From Prevotellaceae bacterium (GTDB lineage Bacteria > Bacteroidota > Bacteroidia > Bacteroidales > Bacteroidaceae), in NCBI GenBank assembly GCA_029219385.1, contig JAQXTH010000034.1, positions 1 to 64,000 on the forward strand: DNA of 64,000 nt. The letters run 5' to 3'. The notes below the pieces were generated by a model, which was given only the letters and a program-made list of their open reading frames with translations, made no database searches and had not been told where the DNA came from. Of the stretch, positions 41,985-52,255 are shown one piece after another; position 1 is the stretch's first letter, and each line of letters opens with the position of its first letter. A program made the position numbers and the translations under genes.

Positions 41985-43832
41985 CTAAAAATCACCTGCA
42001 CTATATAGGCCGAAATTGGGGTCTTTTTCGGGTTGCCAAGTGCGCACCTTGATAATAGGCTGCTCGGGGTTGTTGATGTCGACCATCAAGAAGAGGTAGC
42101 CTTTGTCACCATAGTTGGTGGAATAATAATCCTGGCCAATCTGTATGGAATAGACCTCACCCTCTGCGCCACACTTTATCACATCATTGTCAGAAAAGCG
42201 AATGTTCACAAACTCATTGTTGTTAAAACAACGCGCAAGGTTGCGAAGGTACTCATCTTTGGTCTGACGGTTATATCTGATAGTCTTTTGGCCTTTCACA
42301 CTCATAGACTTATTGCCGTCTTTAAGTGTCATCGGTGCCTTGTTGCTCACCACAGCAGTAATGATTACAGCATTATCATCAAAAAGCCCCCTGATATATT
42401 CCAATCGCTTGAGAGCGTATGCCGTTTTGTAGTTTTCAAGAAAATTCATAATGGCCATGCGAGTGTTTTCTTTCCACGGTCCTTTAAACAATATGTCGCT
42501 CTCAGCAGTATCGCCAAGCCCAAACGTCACGTTACATATTTTGCCATCGGTATCGAAAAGAAACACAAGGTCTTCAACAAACGACTTCTTCACTCCACGA
42601 GCAAACGAGAAAGCCATTTTCAAACCACGCGCCATTACATATTGTTCGTATTTATAAAACTTTATCTCAGGCGAATCAAGCACCTTGACCTTGCCATATT
42701 TCAACAAACCAGAAAAAGCCTCCCAACCGATTTCGGTGAAATATTTTCTCACCTCAACAATTTTTGAAGTCCTGACGGACTGACTGATGTTTTCGAAAAT
42801 GGTGATATATTTGTCGCTCGGCTCTGAGATGAGTGTCGGCTCCTTTATGATTTCTGTATCGTTTGAGGTGAATGTTGACCCAACATTGCGTGTGGTGACA
42901 CTGTTGACAATTTTAGGATCATTGGAAGAAGTTGCAGGCAAGGCATCGATGCTGACGTATGCGCTCTTCATGCTCGTGCCTTTCACAGCCTTCAAGACAG
43001 AAGCCAATTCGGGATCGCAGACTGCCTCGCCACGATATTCGTATTCAAATTTTATCTGATATTGCTTGCTGCTGTTGCCGGGCGAAAGTTCGAGCATTCC
43101 ACGACCATCTTTCGCACTATAAAGATTGCTCCATTGACGGCCGTCAAAAAAGGTATAGTCTACATTGCCCACCGGCTTGCCTTTATAAGTGATAGACAAT
43201 TCCACATCGTCTTCGCTGCGCTTCACTGTGTTTACTTTCAACTCAGCAAACACTCCCTCCATTTGCTCTTTCACCCAATTGGTGAGCACATGGCTGTTGC
43301 CCTCGCCATCGGTATATGTGACATCATTGGGGTATTGCAATGACTTGAGCAGTGCCAACGCCCAAGAATAATTGCGCAAAGCATTGCCGGCCTCTCCCTT
43401 TTGCTCAGCTCTCAAAGCTGTCTCTACCATATCCAAGATGCGACGTTGACGAGCCTCAAAAATCTTTGCAATCTCATTTCTCTTTATATAGAGACCCACA
43501 TGAGCATTGGGTTCGTTTTCTATAATAATCAACTCGGTGTTGTTGAGCGTGGCCTGAGAATATGTGTTTACCGACTGCGTGAACTGAGAAGTCTCGTCGA
43601 GTGCACCATTTGAAATGCGATGACTGTTTTGTGTGTTGTTTTCACTTGTGACATAAAGTGAGATTTTGCCTATAAGGTCGGCAACAGCCTGTTGCTTGGC
43701 CTCCTCTATCGAAGAACCGCGCCCCTCACCCCAAAGATATTGTTTGTCTGACTTGACGGTCTCCCATGTTTGTCCACATAATTGGACACTACATAGCAAG
43801 CAGAATAGAATTATCAGTGTATTACGTATCAT
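41985..43832 (-). CDS. Secreted LPP20/FlgT-N-like protein
   Basis: Signal peptide MIRNTLIILFCLLCSVQLCGQ; TWETVKSDKQYLWGEGRGSSIEEAKQQAVADLIGKISLYVTSEN. Start after residue 10 of the track ORF. Confidence 0.6.
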   Translation of the reverse strand: MIRNTLIILFCLLCSVQLCGQTWETVKSDKQYLWGEGRGSSIEEAKQQAVADLIGKISLYVTSENNTQNSHRISNGALDETSQFTQSVNTYSQATLNNTELIIIENEPNAHVGLYIKRNEIAKIFEARQRRILDMVETALRAEQKGEAGNALRNYSWALALLKSLQYPNDVTYTDGEGNSHVLTNWVKEQMEGVFAELKVNTVKRSEDDVELSITYKGKPVGNVDYTFFDGRQWSNLYSAKDGRGMLELSPGNSSKQYQIKFEYEYRGEAVCDPELASVLKAVKGTSMKSAYVSIDALPATSSNDPKIVNSVTTRNVGSTFTSNDTEIIKEPTLISEPSDKYITIFENISQSVRTSKIVEVRKYFTEIGWEAFSGLLKYGKVKVLDSPEIKFYKYEQYVMARGLKMAFSFARGVKKSFVEDLVFLFDTDGKICNVTFGLGDTAESDILFKGPWKENTRMAIMNFLENYKTAYALKRLEYIRGLFDDNAVIITAVVSNKAPMTLKDGNKSMSVKGQKTIRYNRQTKDEYLRNLARCFNNNEFVNIRFSDNDVIKCGAEGEVYSIQIGQDYYSTNYGDKGYLFLMVDINNPEQPIIKVRTWQPEKDPNFGLYSAGDF

Positions 43833-43851
43833 TTTTATTATATAATATGTA

Positions 43852-45327
43852 TTAGTTTTCAAGCATTATCACCTTGGCGGTGGAATTATCCATCTTCGGC
43901 ATAGTTGCACCGACCGGGGCATTGACGTATGTCGCATCGGCTATCACAAAACGTTTGCCTCCCAACTCAATATAGTCGCCTGCGACATGTTGGTTGAAGC
44001 ATACCGCCGAAGCAAGATGACCGGGATAATAAACCAAAATACACTTTAGGCCCAAAAGGTCGCGCACCAAACGAGTAAATAAAATGCTGCGGTCTTCGCA
44101 ATCACAATATGGATAAAACAGCGACTCTTCGGCAAAAAAAGCACGATCGTCGCCCCACACTTCATCGTCGTAGCCATATTCCAAACCGGTTTGAACCAAA
44201 TTTAGCAAACGGCCAACTGCCTCGGGCTCACTCAACCCTTGCAACTGAGCACGCAAAACAGGATAAATCTGTTTGCTCAGACGAGCGTCTAAAGGGGTGT
44301 TGGCGTAAAAAGCCCAACGGGTCATGATGTTATCGTTTATAAAGGAAGTGGGATATGTAGTATAAAAATCCATAAGGTTTTTGTTGATAGCAAAACTAAT
44401 ATGAATATCATTGTATGCTTCAGATTTCACCGTGCGCTGCACAGAAGCAACGTATGAGAGTTTTTGATTTTGATCGATAATGAGCGACAACTCTTTTTCT
44501 TTTGGAAACGCAGCATCGCAGATATAAAGATTTAAAGGCAACTCCTCTATGCCGTAGTATCTGACACCATCGATTTCAAAAAAGGTTTGATCATATATGT
44601 GGTGGCGCGTGGCATAGAGCAAATAAATTCTGTCGTCCTTTAGAGCCAAGCGCATTTTATAGCCCGACATCATATAGAGATAGGCCATCGTAAGCACGGC
44701 ATTGTTGTTTTTTCCACCACAAATTGTTTCAGACAATCGGTTGAGCATTATGAGATATGCCCAGTCAGACAATTGTAATTCGCTGCGCAAAGCCAAACAG
44801 TCAAACAACAGATTGTCGTAGGCTTTAGTGTCTATTTTCTCAAAAGCCACCGCCACTTGTTCACCACTGACTCCACTCAACTTGATTGACTTAGAGACAT
44901 CAAACCTCACTCGCGCCTCTGTGCCGAAAAAACTGAACGACACATATTTGGGAGTAACAACCGGCACCTCCTTCACCGGTTCTACCGGCTCAGGCCGCGG
45001 TTCTGTCTCAATGACAGGAGTCACAACTTCCTCAATCTCTATTTTCTTATCGTCGAGTGGTTTGTCGATTTCCTCAATAGGCATAACAACCGGTGGCACC
45101 GTTTGTTCTTGTGGCACACGCTCGGGCACTTCGCCCTTGACATCTGCCCACGCATTGCGGAGAAAAGCGATGTAGTCTTTCATACACTTGCTGCGAAAAT
45201 CATTGTAATTTTGGTGAATGCCACGCCTGAACTCTTCAAATGACTTCATAAAATCCTTTGAATCCTGCGCCTCTACTGTAGCAACGCTCACAAGCAACAC
45301 TGCTAAAAAGAAAAATATTTTTTTCAT
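43852..45327 (-). CDS. Secreted transglutaminase-like protein
   Basis: Signal peptide MKKIFFFLAVLLVSVATVEAQ; candidate triad YCDCEDRSILF (Cys), YYPGHLASAVCF (His), FVIADATYVNAPVG (Asp). Confidence 0.7.
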   Translation of the reverse strand: MKKIFFFLAVLLVSVATVEAQDSKDFMKSFEEFRRGIHQNYNDFRSKCMKDYIAFLRNAWADVKGEVPERVPQEQTVPPVVMPIEEIDKPLDDKKIEIEEVVTPVIETEPRPEPVEPVKEVPVVTPKYVSFSFFGTEARVRFDVSKSIKLSGVSGEQVAVAFEKIDTKAYDNLLFDCLALRSELQLSDWAYLIMLNRLSETICGGKNNNAVLTMAYLYMMSGYKMRLALKDDRIYLLYATRHHIYDQTFFEIDGVRYYGIEELPLNLYICDAAFPKEKELSLIIDQNQKLSYVASVQRTVKSEAYNDIHISFAINKNLMDFYTTYPTSFINDNIMTRWAFYANTPLDARLSKQIYPVLRAQLQGLSEPEAVGRLLNLVQTGLEYGYDDEVWGDDRAFFAEESLFYPYCDCEDRSILFTRLVRDLLGLKCILVYYPGHLASAVCFNQHVAGDYIELGGKRFVIADATYVNAPVGATMPKMDNSTAKVIMLEN

Positions 45328-45334
45328 ATCTGTA

Positions 45335-45925
45335 TCAATCATTTAGTTTTTCCAACAAGGCTTTTGCCTCTGTTTCGTGTTCACAATAGACCTTGTTCTT
45401 CAAATAACGCTTCAATTCTTTGCGCGCCTGTTTAAATTCGTCGACTTTCACCAACAAACATATATAAGTCCAACGCAATTCGCTATTGTAGACCCGTTCT
45501 GCCTCTTCCTCATATTCGGCATCGACACTGCCATGAATGGTAGACTGGTAATGAAGATCTTCTATCTCTGTTTCGGAATATGCTATCTCGTCTTTTATCA
45601 TGATTATTGCCTCGTCATAGAGACCTTTATCAATAAGGCGGTCTATGTCGCCCATAGACGGTGACGCACTTCTAAACGTGCTTACCGAAGGCACTATACC
45701 TAACTCGTTGAGCATTTTGTCTCCGCTCATGCCAAAAGGCACAAATACTATCAATATAGCCACACAAGCAGCAGCCATCAATGATAGTCCGCCATACAAC
45801 GCCACACGTTTCTGACGGCGACGCTCAAAGAAATTTATCAACTCTACCTTGCGATTGCGCTCACCCAAACGCTCTGTGATGAGTTGCATTGTTTTGTTTT
45901 CGTTAATTTGGATAGTGTTTTCCAT
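45335..45925 (-). CDS. Single-pass membrane protein with extracytoplasmic TPR-like tail; candidate anti-sigma factor
   Basis: One TM (VALYGGLSLMAAACVAILIVFVPF) after a charged ~40-aa cytoplasmic N-terminus; directly follows the ECF sigma gene and overlaps the next gene by 8 bp in ORF-track coordinates. Confidence 0.55.
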   Translation of the reverse strand: MENTIQINENKTMQLITERLGERNRKVELINFFERRRQKRVALYGGLSLMAAACVAILIVFVPFGMSGDKMLNELGIVPSVSTFRSASPSMGDIDRLIDKGLYDEAIIMIKDEIAYSETEIEDLHYQSTIHGSVDAEYEEEAERVYNSELRWTYICLLVKVDEFKQARKELKRYLKNKVYCEHETEAKALLEKLND

Positions 45926-45941
45926 AGTCTCTTGCTTTAAT

Positions 45942-46616
45942 TTAAATCAGGTTAAAACGGCGAAACTGCTCCTCGACACGATTTTTGAGTGTTTCCAGAC
46001 ACTTGGTCTTTGCACTCTTGAGACCATTCTTGCTCGAATTTTTGTCTTTTCGCAGTTCCATAATTTCATCCAAGCTCTTACCTTTATAATAAAACAAGAT
46101 CAATATCTCTCTGCAACCCGAAGGCAAAGCCTCTATTGCCTCATCAACCACTCTGGCTCTGCTCTCTGCCACTTCGTCGGGCGAGTCATACACAGCATAC
46201 GTCGGTTGGCAATCGTCGGTCATATTGTCGTAGACATCGGCTTCGTATTCCTCTTTTATATTACGCACAATCTCGCGATAAACATTGCGGGCAATCGAAA
46301 AAAGAAATGTCATGAGATTGCACGACATCGGTTTATATTTTCCGTTTGCCTGCTGTCTCACCACTGTGTCATGGTCGAGAGTGATTTTTCTATTCTCTAT
46401 CTCGGTCCACAGACACACGACAGCCTCTTGAAACACTTCCTGTTTGCGGTCTTTGTCGAAAAACACTTCGTTGTAGTGTTTATTGAAATATCTTCTCGAT
46501 GTTTCATAAAACCACTCCTCAATGTTTCGGTTGCGCGCCTGCAACCCCGCCACCACCTCAGCATCACAATATGTTTTGCTCTTAAAGTTGAGAAAGCCTG
46601 TTCCTTGTAAAATCAT
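45942..46616 (-). CDS. ECF-type RNA polymerase sigma-70 factor
   Basis: Region 2-like HYNEVFFDKDRKQEVFQEAVVCLWTEIENRK and region 4-like EAIEALPSGCREILILFYYKGKSLDEIMELR. Confidence 0.85.
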   Translation of the reverse strand: MILQGTGFLNFKSKTYCDAEVVAGLQARNRNIEEWFYETSRRYFNKHYNEVFFDKDRKQEVFQEAVVCLWTEIENRKITLDHDTVVRQQANGKYKPMSCNLMTFLFSIARNVYREIVRNIKEEYEADVYDNMTDDCQPTYAVYDSPDEVAESRARVVDEAIEALPSGCREILILFYYKGKSLDEIMELRKDKNSSKNGLKSAKTKCLETLKNRVEEQFRRFNLI

Positions 46617-46633
46617 AAGGTTTCGCGCTCTAT

Positions 46634-46684
46634 TTATTAAAGTAGATTTATAGAAAAAGTAACCCTCAAAAAGAAAGTTTTTTT
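46634..46684 (-). promoter_or_regulatory. Candidate ECF-sigma-dependent promoter, copy B (upstream of the sigma factor gene)
   Basis: Minus strand AAAAAAACTTTCTTTTTGAGGGTTACTTTT-N8-TCTACTTTAATAA, 18 nt upstream of the sigma ATG; pairs with copy A. Confidence 0.7.
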
Positions 46685-46813
46685 ATTCTCTATTGAAAAA
46701 TGAGTTGTTTGTAAATGCAAAAATAAGAAAATTTGTTAAAATAGTCGACACTTAAAACCTAAAAACTCCCTATAGACAAACATCAAATCTGTTTCTACAC
46801 ACTTTCAACCGGT

Positions 46814-47779
46814 TCAACCTATCACCGTGTAACTAACATAAGCAACGTAGATGGCAAGCAACAATGCACCCTCCCATCTTTCAAGCAATCGCTTTGTATG
46901 CATAAAAAACCACAATAAAATCGCGAGCAATGTCATCAAAAGATAATCAACAAAAAAACCCTTGTCGCTGCCCACAATAGGACAAATCACAGATGTTAAT
47001 CCTATGCCACACAATATATTAAAAGTGACCGAGCCAATCACATTGCCAACGGCCATATCTGCCCTGCCCTTGCGCGCTGCAATGACCGAAGCAAACAGTT
47101 CAGGAAGACTTGTGCCGACTGCCACAATGGTGAGACCGATGATACGCTCAAGTTCGCGCGGATCTATCCCTATTTGACTTCCTATTTCACGCGCAACATC
47201 ACACGCTCCTTTTATCAACACATTTGCACCCACAACCAACAATCCAAACGAAAACACAACAAGCAGCAAAGACTTCCAAAGAGCCATGATATGCTTTTCT
47301 TCACCACCAACCGCAATTTCAACAGATACAAATCTGCGCGAATGTCTTATTTCCAAAAAAGTAAACACCAATAACGACAACAAAGCAACTATTCCGGCTA
47401 AACGGCTCACAACGCCCGACATGCCCACCATAGTCAACGCCACGCAAGAACATATCATAAACGGCAAGTCGACACGCAAAGTGCGTCGTTTGCTCGTGCA
47501 AGGTATTATAATCGCTGTCGCACCCAATATCAAAGCAATATTGGCAATATTCGAACCTACCACATTGCCTATGCTCAAACCCGGACTTTGGGCCAGAGCC
47601 GCCTTGAGACTCACAAACAACTCGGGAGCCGAAGTGCCAAATCCTATCACTGTAATTCCTATAACCATGGGACTCAACTTGGCTCGACGCGCAATACAAA
47701 CCGAACCATCCACCAACCAATCGCCCCCCTTGATAAGCAACACAAATCCCAAAACAATAAACAAAACATCAAGTATCAT
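46814..47779 (-). CDS. Calcium/sodium antiporter (CaCA family)
   Basis: Two alpha-repeat motifs: GFGTSAPELFVSLKAAL...GNVVGSNIANIALILG and AVGTSLPELFASVIAARKGRADMAVGNVIGSVTFNILCGIG. Confidence 0.9.
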   Translation of the reverse strand: MILDVLFIVLGFVLLIKGGDWLVDGSVCIARRAKLSPMVIGITVIGFGTSAPELFVSLKAALAQSPGLSIGNVVGSNIANIALILGATAIIIPCTSKRRTLRVDLPFMICSCVALTMVGMSGVVSRLAGIVALLSLLVFTFLEIRHSRRFVSVEIAVGGEEKHIMALWKSLLLVVFSFGLLVVGANVLIKGACDVAREIGSQIGIDPRELERIIGLTIVAVGTSLPELFASVIAARKGRADMAVGNVIGSVTFNILCGIGLTSVICPIVGSDKGFFVDYLLMTLLAILLWFFMHTKRLLERWEGALLLAIYVAYVSYTVIG

Positions 47780-47812
47780 TTTTCCTTATATTTTTTATAA
47801 ACATAACTCTGC

Positions 47813-49048
47813 TCAATCGGCAAAAAACAAATAACATATAAATATTGCAGCCACAATGCCCACAAGGTCGGCCAACAAACCACAAACTACGGCATGACGG
47901 GTCTTTGTAACACCCACCGCTCCAAAATAGACAGCCAAGATATAGAATGTAGTGTCGGTGCTGCCCTGGAATATGCAACTCAAACGTCCCACAAAAGAAT
48001 CGGCACCATAGTTAGTCATTGTGTCAACCATCATGCCACGCGCACCACTGCCGGATAGAGGCTTCATCAAAGCCGTGGGCAACGCACCCACCCATTCGGC
48101 AGCCACACCAAAACTCTCAAACATACTGCGCAGACCTTCAACCAACCAATCCAATGCTCCCGAAGCCCTGAAAACACCAATGGCAACAAGCATGGCAACA
48201 AGATAGGGAATAATTCTCACTGCCGTCTGGAAACCTTCTTTTGCTCCTTCCACAAAGGCATCATAGGCATTTATGCGCTTCCTCAAACCTGAAATGATAA
48301 ACAACATTACTATCAGCAACAACAACACATTGGCGAAATTGGCAGCCACCGTGTCCATTGTCTCTCGATCAAGTCGCGAAAATCCCCACACCAATGCCGC
48401 CACAGCCAAACATGCACCACCAAGCGTCAATATTAGTGTGCGATTAAACAAATTGATTTTCTGATAAACAGAGGTTATCACAATGCCACCAAGCGTGGCT
48501 GCAAAAGTTGCCAACAAAATAGGTAAAAAGACATCGGTTGGTTGAGCCGCACCCATTTGGGCACGATAAACCAAAATAGAAACCGGCACGATGGTTAATC
48601 CACTCGTGTTGAGCACAAGAAACATTATCATCGGATTTGTGGCCGTGTCTTTTTGACTATTGAGTTGTTGCAGCCCTTCCATTGTTTTCAACCCCAACGG
48701 AGTGGCAGCATTGTCAAGACCAAGCATATTTGCCGAGATATTCATAAACATATTGCCAAATACAGGATGATTTTTCGGAATGTCGGGAAACAATTTGGTC
48801 ATCACGGGACTCAACACCCGGGCAAGAGCATTTATCAGCCCCCCACGCTCGCCTATCTTCATAATTCCCAGCCATAGAGACAATACGCCGGTTAATCCCA
48901 AACTTATCTCAAAAGCTGTCTTGGCCGTGTCGAACGTTGAGTCCATGATGGCAGGAAAAACCTCTGTGTCACCAAAAAAACACAATTTTATCGTGGCAAT
49001 CACAAACGCAATACAGAAAAATGAAATCCAAATATAATTCAATACCAT
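47813..49048 (-). CDS. Nucleoside recognition / spore maturation (SpmA-SpmB fusion-like) membrane protein
   Basis: GVLSLWLGIMKIGERGGLINALARVLSPVMTKLFPDIPKNHPVFGNMFMNISANMLGLDNAATPLG and ALPTALMKPLSGSGARGMMVDTMTNYGADSFVGRLSCIFQGSTDTTFYILAVYFG. Confidence 0.88.
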   Translation of the reverse strand: MVLNYIWISFFCIAFVIATIKLCFFGDTEVFPAIMDSTFDTAKTAFEISLGLTGVLSLWLGIMKIGERGGLINALARVLSPVMTKLFPDIPKNHPVFGNMFMNISANMLGLDNAATPLGLKTMEGLQQLNSQKDTATNPMIMFLVLNTSGLTIVPVSILVYRAQMGAAQPTDVFLPILLATFAATLGGIVITSVYQKINLFNRTLILTLGGACLAVAALVWGFSRLDRETMDTVAANFANVLLLLIVMLFIISGLRKRINAYDAFVEGAKEGFQTAVRIIPYLVAMLVAIGVFRASGALDWLVEGLRSMFESFGVAAEWVGALPTALMKPLSGSGARGMMVDTMTNYGADSFVGRLSCIFQGSTDTTFYILAVYFGAVGVTKTRHAVVCGLLADLVGIVAAIFICYLFFAD

Positions 49049-49062
49049 AGCACTATTTTTTT

Positions 49063-49578
49063 TTAAAGCGATTTACAATCAAGTTTCTCAAGTAAAGCGG
49101 CTATCTTTTTCTTCAACAAAGGATGAACGAAATCGGGCGCAATCTCTGCCAAGGGAGCCAACACAAATCGACGTTGCTCCATAAGCGGATGAGGAATAAT
49201 GAGCGAAGGAAGCGACATCACCACATTATCGTAAAACAAAATATCTATATCTATAATACGGTCGGAATACTGCCTACTATTACTTTTTTCTGTGCGTCCC
49301 ATTTGTCGCTCCACTTCACAAAGAGTCTGCAACAAATCTAAAGGCGACAACTCTGTCTCAACCTTTGCCGCTGCATTGATAAATCCATTAGGGGAATCAA
49401 ATCCCCACGGTTCTGTCTCAAAAAAAGAAGAGCACTTGAGAAGCGTGACACCACGCTCCCCAAGTGCTCTTAAAGCATTGTCTATATTGCATGAAAGTCT
49501 ATCATGGCGCGAAACCGCAACAACATCGGGATTACACAAATTAGATCCCAACGACAAATAAGCGATATGACGCGACAT
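49063..49578 (-). CDS. folK: 2-amino-4-hydroxy-6-hydroxymethyldihydropteridine diphosphokinase
   Basis: YLSLGSNL, SSFFETEPWGFDSPNGFINAAAKVET, RIIDIDILFYDNVV, IPHPLMEQRRFVLAPLAEIAP. Confidence 0.93.
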   Translation of the reverse strand: MSRHIAYLSLGSNLCNPDVVAVSRHDRLSCNIDNALRALGERGVTLLKCSSFFETEPWGFDSPNGFINAAAKVETELSPLDLLQTLCEVERQMGRTEKSNSRQYSDRIIDIDILFYDNVVMSLPSLIIPHPLMEQRRFVLAPLAEIAPDFVHPLLKKKIAALLEKLDCKSL

Positions 49579-49593
49579 CAGAACAAATCTTTA

Positions 49594-50646
49594 TCAGTCT
49601 ACAATAAGCATTACATCACCATATATGCCAAATTTATAACCCTCTTTCACTGCGGCCTTATAAGCTGCCATTGTTTCGTTATAACCGCCAAAAGCAGCGG
49701 TAAGCATCAACAAAGTGCTCTCGGGCATATAAAGGTTGGCAAGCATAGATGTGGCTACCGAAAAATTATATTGAGGGAAAATAAACTTATTGGTCCAACC
49801 CTCAAAAGGCTTGATGTGATGAAGTGTGTCACACGCGCTCTCAACGGCACGCTGCACAGTAGTGCCTACGGCCAAGACCTGTTTGTTGTCGTCTTTGGCC
49901 TTGTTGACAATCTTGCAACACTCCTCATCAATAATCATCTCCTCAGAATCCATTTTGTGCTTAGTTAGATCTTCTACATCGGTCTTGTTGAAATTGCTCT
50001 GACCGCAATGAAGAGTGAGATAAGCCGCATTTATGCCAAGAATCTCCATCTTCTTGAGCGTAATACGCGAGAAATGAAGACCCGTGGCGGGCGCGGTGGT
50101 AGCCCCTTCGTTTTTGGCAAACACACACTGAAAATCTTCAAGGTCTTGCTCGGTGGCTGCACGCTTTATATAGGGAGGCAACGGAGCTGCACCCAGCGCA
50201 TAAAGATCGTGTTTGAACTCTTCATGAGACCCATCATACAGAAAACGCAAGGTTCGACCGCGACTGGTGGTGTTGTCAATCACCTCTGCAACCAACGAGT
50301 CGTCTTCTCCAAAATATAGTTTATTGCCAATACGTATTTTGCGAGCCGGGTCGACCGTCACATCCCATAGGCGGTCATCCTTGTTCAACTCTCTGCGCAA
50401 AAAAACCTCAATGCGCGCACCTGTGCGCTCTTTGTTTCCATAAAGCAGGGCGGGAATAACTTTACTGTCGTTGAACAAAAAGACATCACCTTCACCAAAA
50501 TATGTGAGAATATCGTTAAACATCTTGTGTTCAATCTTGCCACTCTTGCGGTGTAACACAATCATGCGACACCCGTCGCGAAAAGGATCGGGCTCTTGCG
50601 AGATGAGTTCTTCGGGCAGTTTAAACTTGAATTGTGATAATTTCAT
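49594..50646 (-). CDS. queA: tRNA preQ1(34) S-adenosylmethionine ribosyltransferase-isomerase
   Basis: [59 protein letters not shown]. Confidence 0.93.
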   Translation of the reverse strand: MKLSQFKFKLPEELISQEPDPFRDGCRMIVLHRKSGKIEHKMFNDILTYFGEGDVFLFNDSKVIPALLYGNKERTGARIEVFLRRELNKDDRLWDVTVDPARKIRIGNKLYFGEDDSLVAEVIDNTTSRGRTLRFLYDGSHEEFKHDLYALGAAPLPPYIKRAATEQDLEDFQCVFAKNEGATTAPATGLHFSRITLKKMEILGINAAYLTLHCGQSNFNKTDVEDLTKHKMDSEEMIIDEECCKIVNKAKDDNKQVLAVGTTVQRAVESACDTLHHIKPFEGWTNKFIFPQYNFSVATSMLANLYMPESTLLMLTAAFGGYNETMAAYKAAVKEGYKFGIYGDVMLIVD

Positions 50647-50710
50647 ATCTTAATTGTTATTTGTTTTAAAAAGTGAATGGCACAAGTGCTGCCATAAAAT
50701 ACATTGTTCT

Positions 50711-51409
50711 CTATGTCTCTGTCTCAATATCTATATTGTCAAGCCACAATGCAAAATCATCAAGAGCAATGCTGTCTTCTACTCGATAATCACCTATGCG
50801 AGTGCGCCTCAACGAAGTGAGATATGCACCGCTACCAAGAGCCTTGCCTATATCGCGAGCCAAGGCCCTGATATATGTACCTTTACTGCAAACCACTCTT
50901 ATCGTGAGCATGGGATTGTCGAAAGACAACACCTCTATCTCGTCTATCACAAGTGTTTTGGGCTTTAACTTCACGTCCTCTCCTCTTCGCGCAAGGTCAA
51001 AAGCACGCGTACCTTTTATCTTACAAGCCGAATAAGCCGGGGGAATTTGCTCTATTCTGCCAACAAAGCGACCCATAACCTCGTCAACCAATTCGGGTGT
51101 AATGTGATCTGTGGGATAAGTAGCATCTTCCGGATGCTCCATATCAAAACTTGCTGTTGTGGCTCCAAGTTTAAGCGTAGCAATGTATTCCTTTGTGTGA
51201 TTTTGAAGTTCTTCAATACGCTTGGTGGCTTTACCCGTGCACAAGAGCAGAACACCGGTGGCCAAAGGGTCGAGAGTGCCGGCATGACCTATTTTGATTT
51301 TTGTACCAAGTTTCTCAGAAATCAATCGACGCACACGCGCTACCAACCCAAAAGAGGTCCATTCGATGGGCTTGTCAAAAGATATTATTTCACCGGTGTA
51401 GAAATTCAT
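50711..51409 (-). CDS. truB: tRNA pseudouridine(55) synthase
   Basis: FDKPIEWTSFGLVARVRR, IGHAGTLDPLATGVLLLCTGKATK, SKGTYIRALARDIGKALGSGAYLTSLRRTRIGDY. Confidence 0.94.
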   Translation of the reverse strand: MNFYTGEIISFDKPIEWTSFGLVARVRRLISEKLGTKIKIGHAGTLDPLATGVLLLCTGKATKRIEELQNHTKEYIATLKLGATTASFDMEHPEDATYPTDHITPELVDEVMGRFVGRIEQIPPAYSACKIKGTRAFDLARRGEDVKLKPKTLVIDEIEVLSFDNPMLTIRVVCSKGTYIRALARDIGKALGSGAYLTSLRRTRIGDYRVEDSIALDDFALWLDNIDIETET

Positions 51410-51418
51410 CTGGCGTTA

Positions 51419-52225
51419 TTATAAAAAATTAAAAGCCAATACTGCAACTCCCACAACGGCACAATATAACGCAAAATATATCAATTTGCACCTCTTAACC
51501 AATGCTATCATACACTTGCAGGCAAAACAACCCGACACAAATGCAGCCAAAAATCCCACAATAAGCGACATCATAGGAATGTCTGCCGAAGAACCGGCAG
51601 CTGAACCCACAATATCCTTAAAATCAATCAACGCCTCGCCCAAAATGGGTGGTATCACCATAAGAAACGAAAACTGGGCCATATTTCTACGACTGTTGCC
51701 CAACAACAGACCGGTGGCAATGGTCGAACCACTGCGCGACAAACCGGGCAACACCGCAGCAGCCTGAGCCAAGCCGATGACAAACGCGTTTGACGATGAA
51801 ATGGTCTCTTTTTCCTTGGGACGATAATAATGGGTAAAAGCAAGCAACACTGCTGTAACCAACAAGCAAAAACCAGTCACCAACAACCCGTGACCCTCAT
51901 ATAGAGCCTCAATGTGTTCTTTGAAAAACAATCCTACAATTCCAACCGGTATCATGGAGATTATGATATTGATTACATATCGCGTCTCACTGTTTAGCTT
52001 AAACTTAAACAAACCTTCAAAAATCCAAACAATCTCACGCCAGAGTATAACAACTGTCGATAAAACGGTGGCCACATGAACCACGATATCAAACGTCAGC
52101 CCCCCGTCGTCGGCAGATCCACCAAGAATAGCCTTGCCTATTTCAAGATGTCCGCTACTGCTCACCGGCAGATATTCCGTGAGCCCCTGCACCAATCCAA
52201 GTATCAAGGCATGAATAGTATCCAT
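51419..52225 (-). CDS. uppP: Undecaprenyl-diphosphatase (BacA/UppP)
   Basis: [51 protein letters not shown]. Confidence 0.94.
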   Translation of the reverse strand: MDTIHALILGLVQGLTEYLPVSSSGHLEIGKAILGGSADDGGLTFDIVVHVATVLSTVVILWREIVWIFEGLFKFKLNSETRYVINIIISMIPVGIVGLFFKEHIEALYEGHGLLVTGFCLLVTAVLLAFTHYYRPKEKETISSSNAFVIGLAQAAAVLPGLSRSGSTIATGLLLGNSRRNMAQFSFLMVIPPILGEALIDFKDIVGSAAGSSADIPMMSLIVGFLAAFVSGCFACKCMIALVKRCKLIYFALYCAVVGVAVLAFNFL

Positions 52226-52255
52226 AGAAAGAAATGTTTTATGTGAAACACATTA

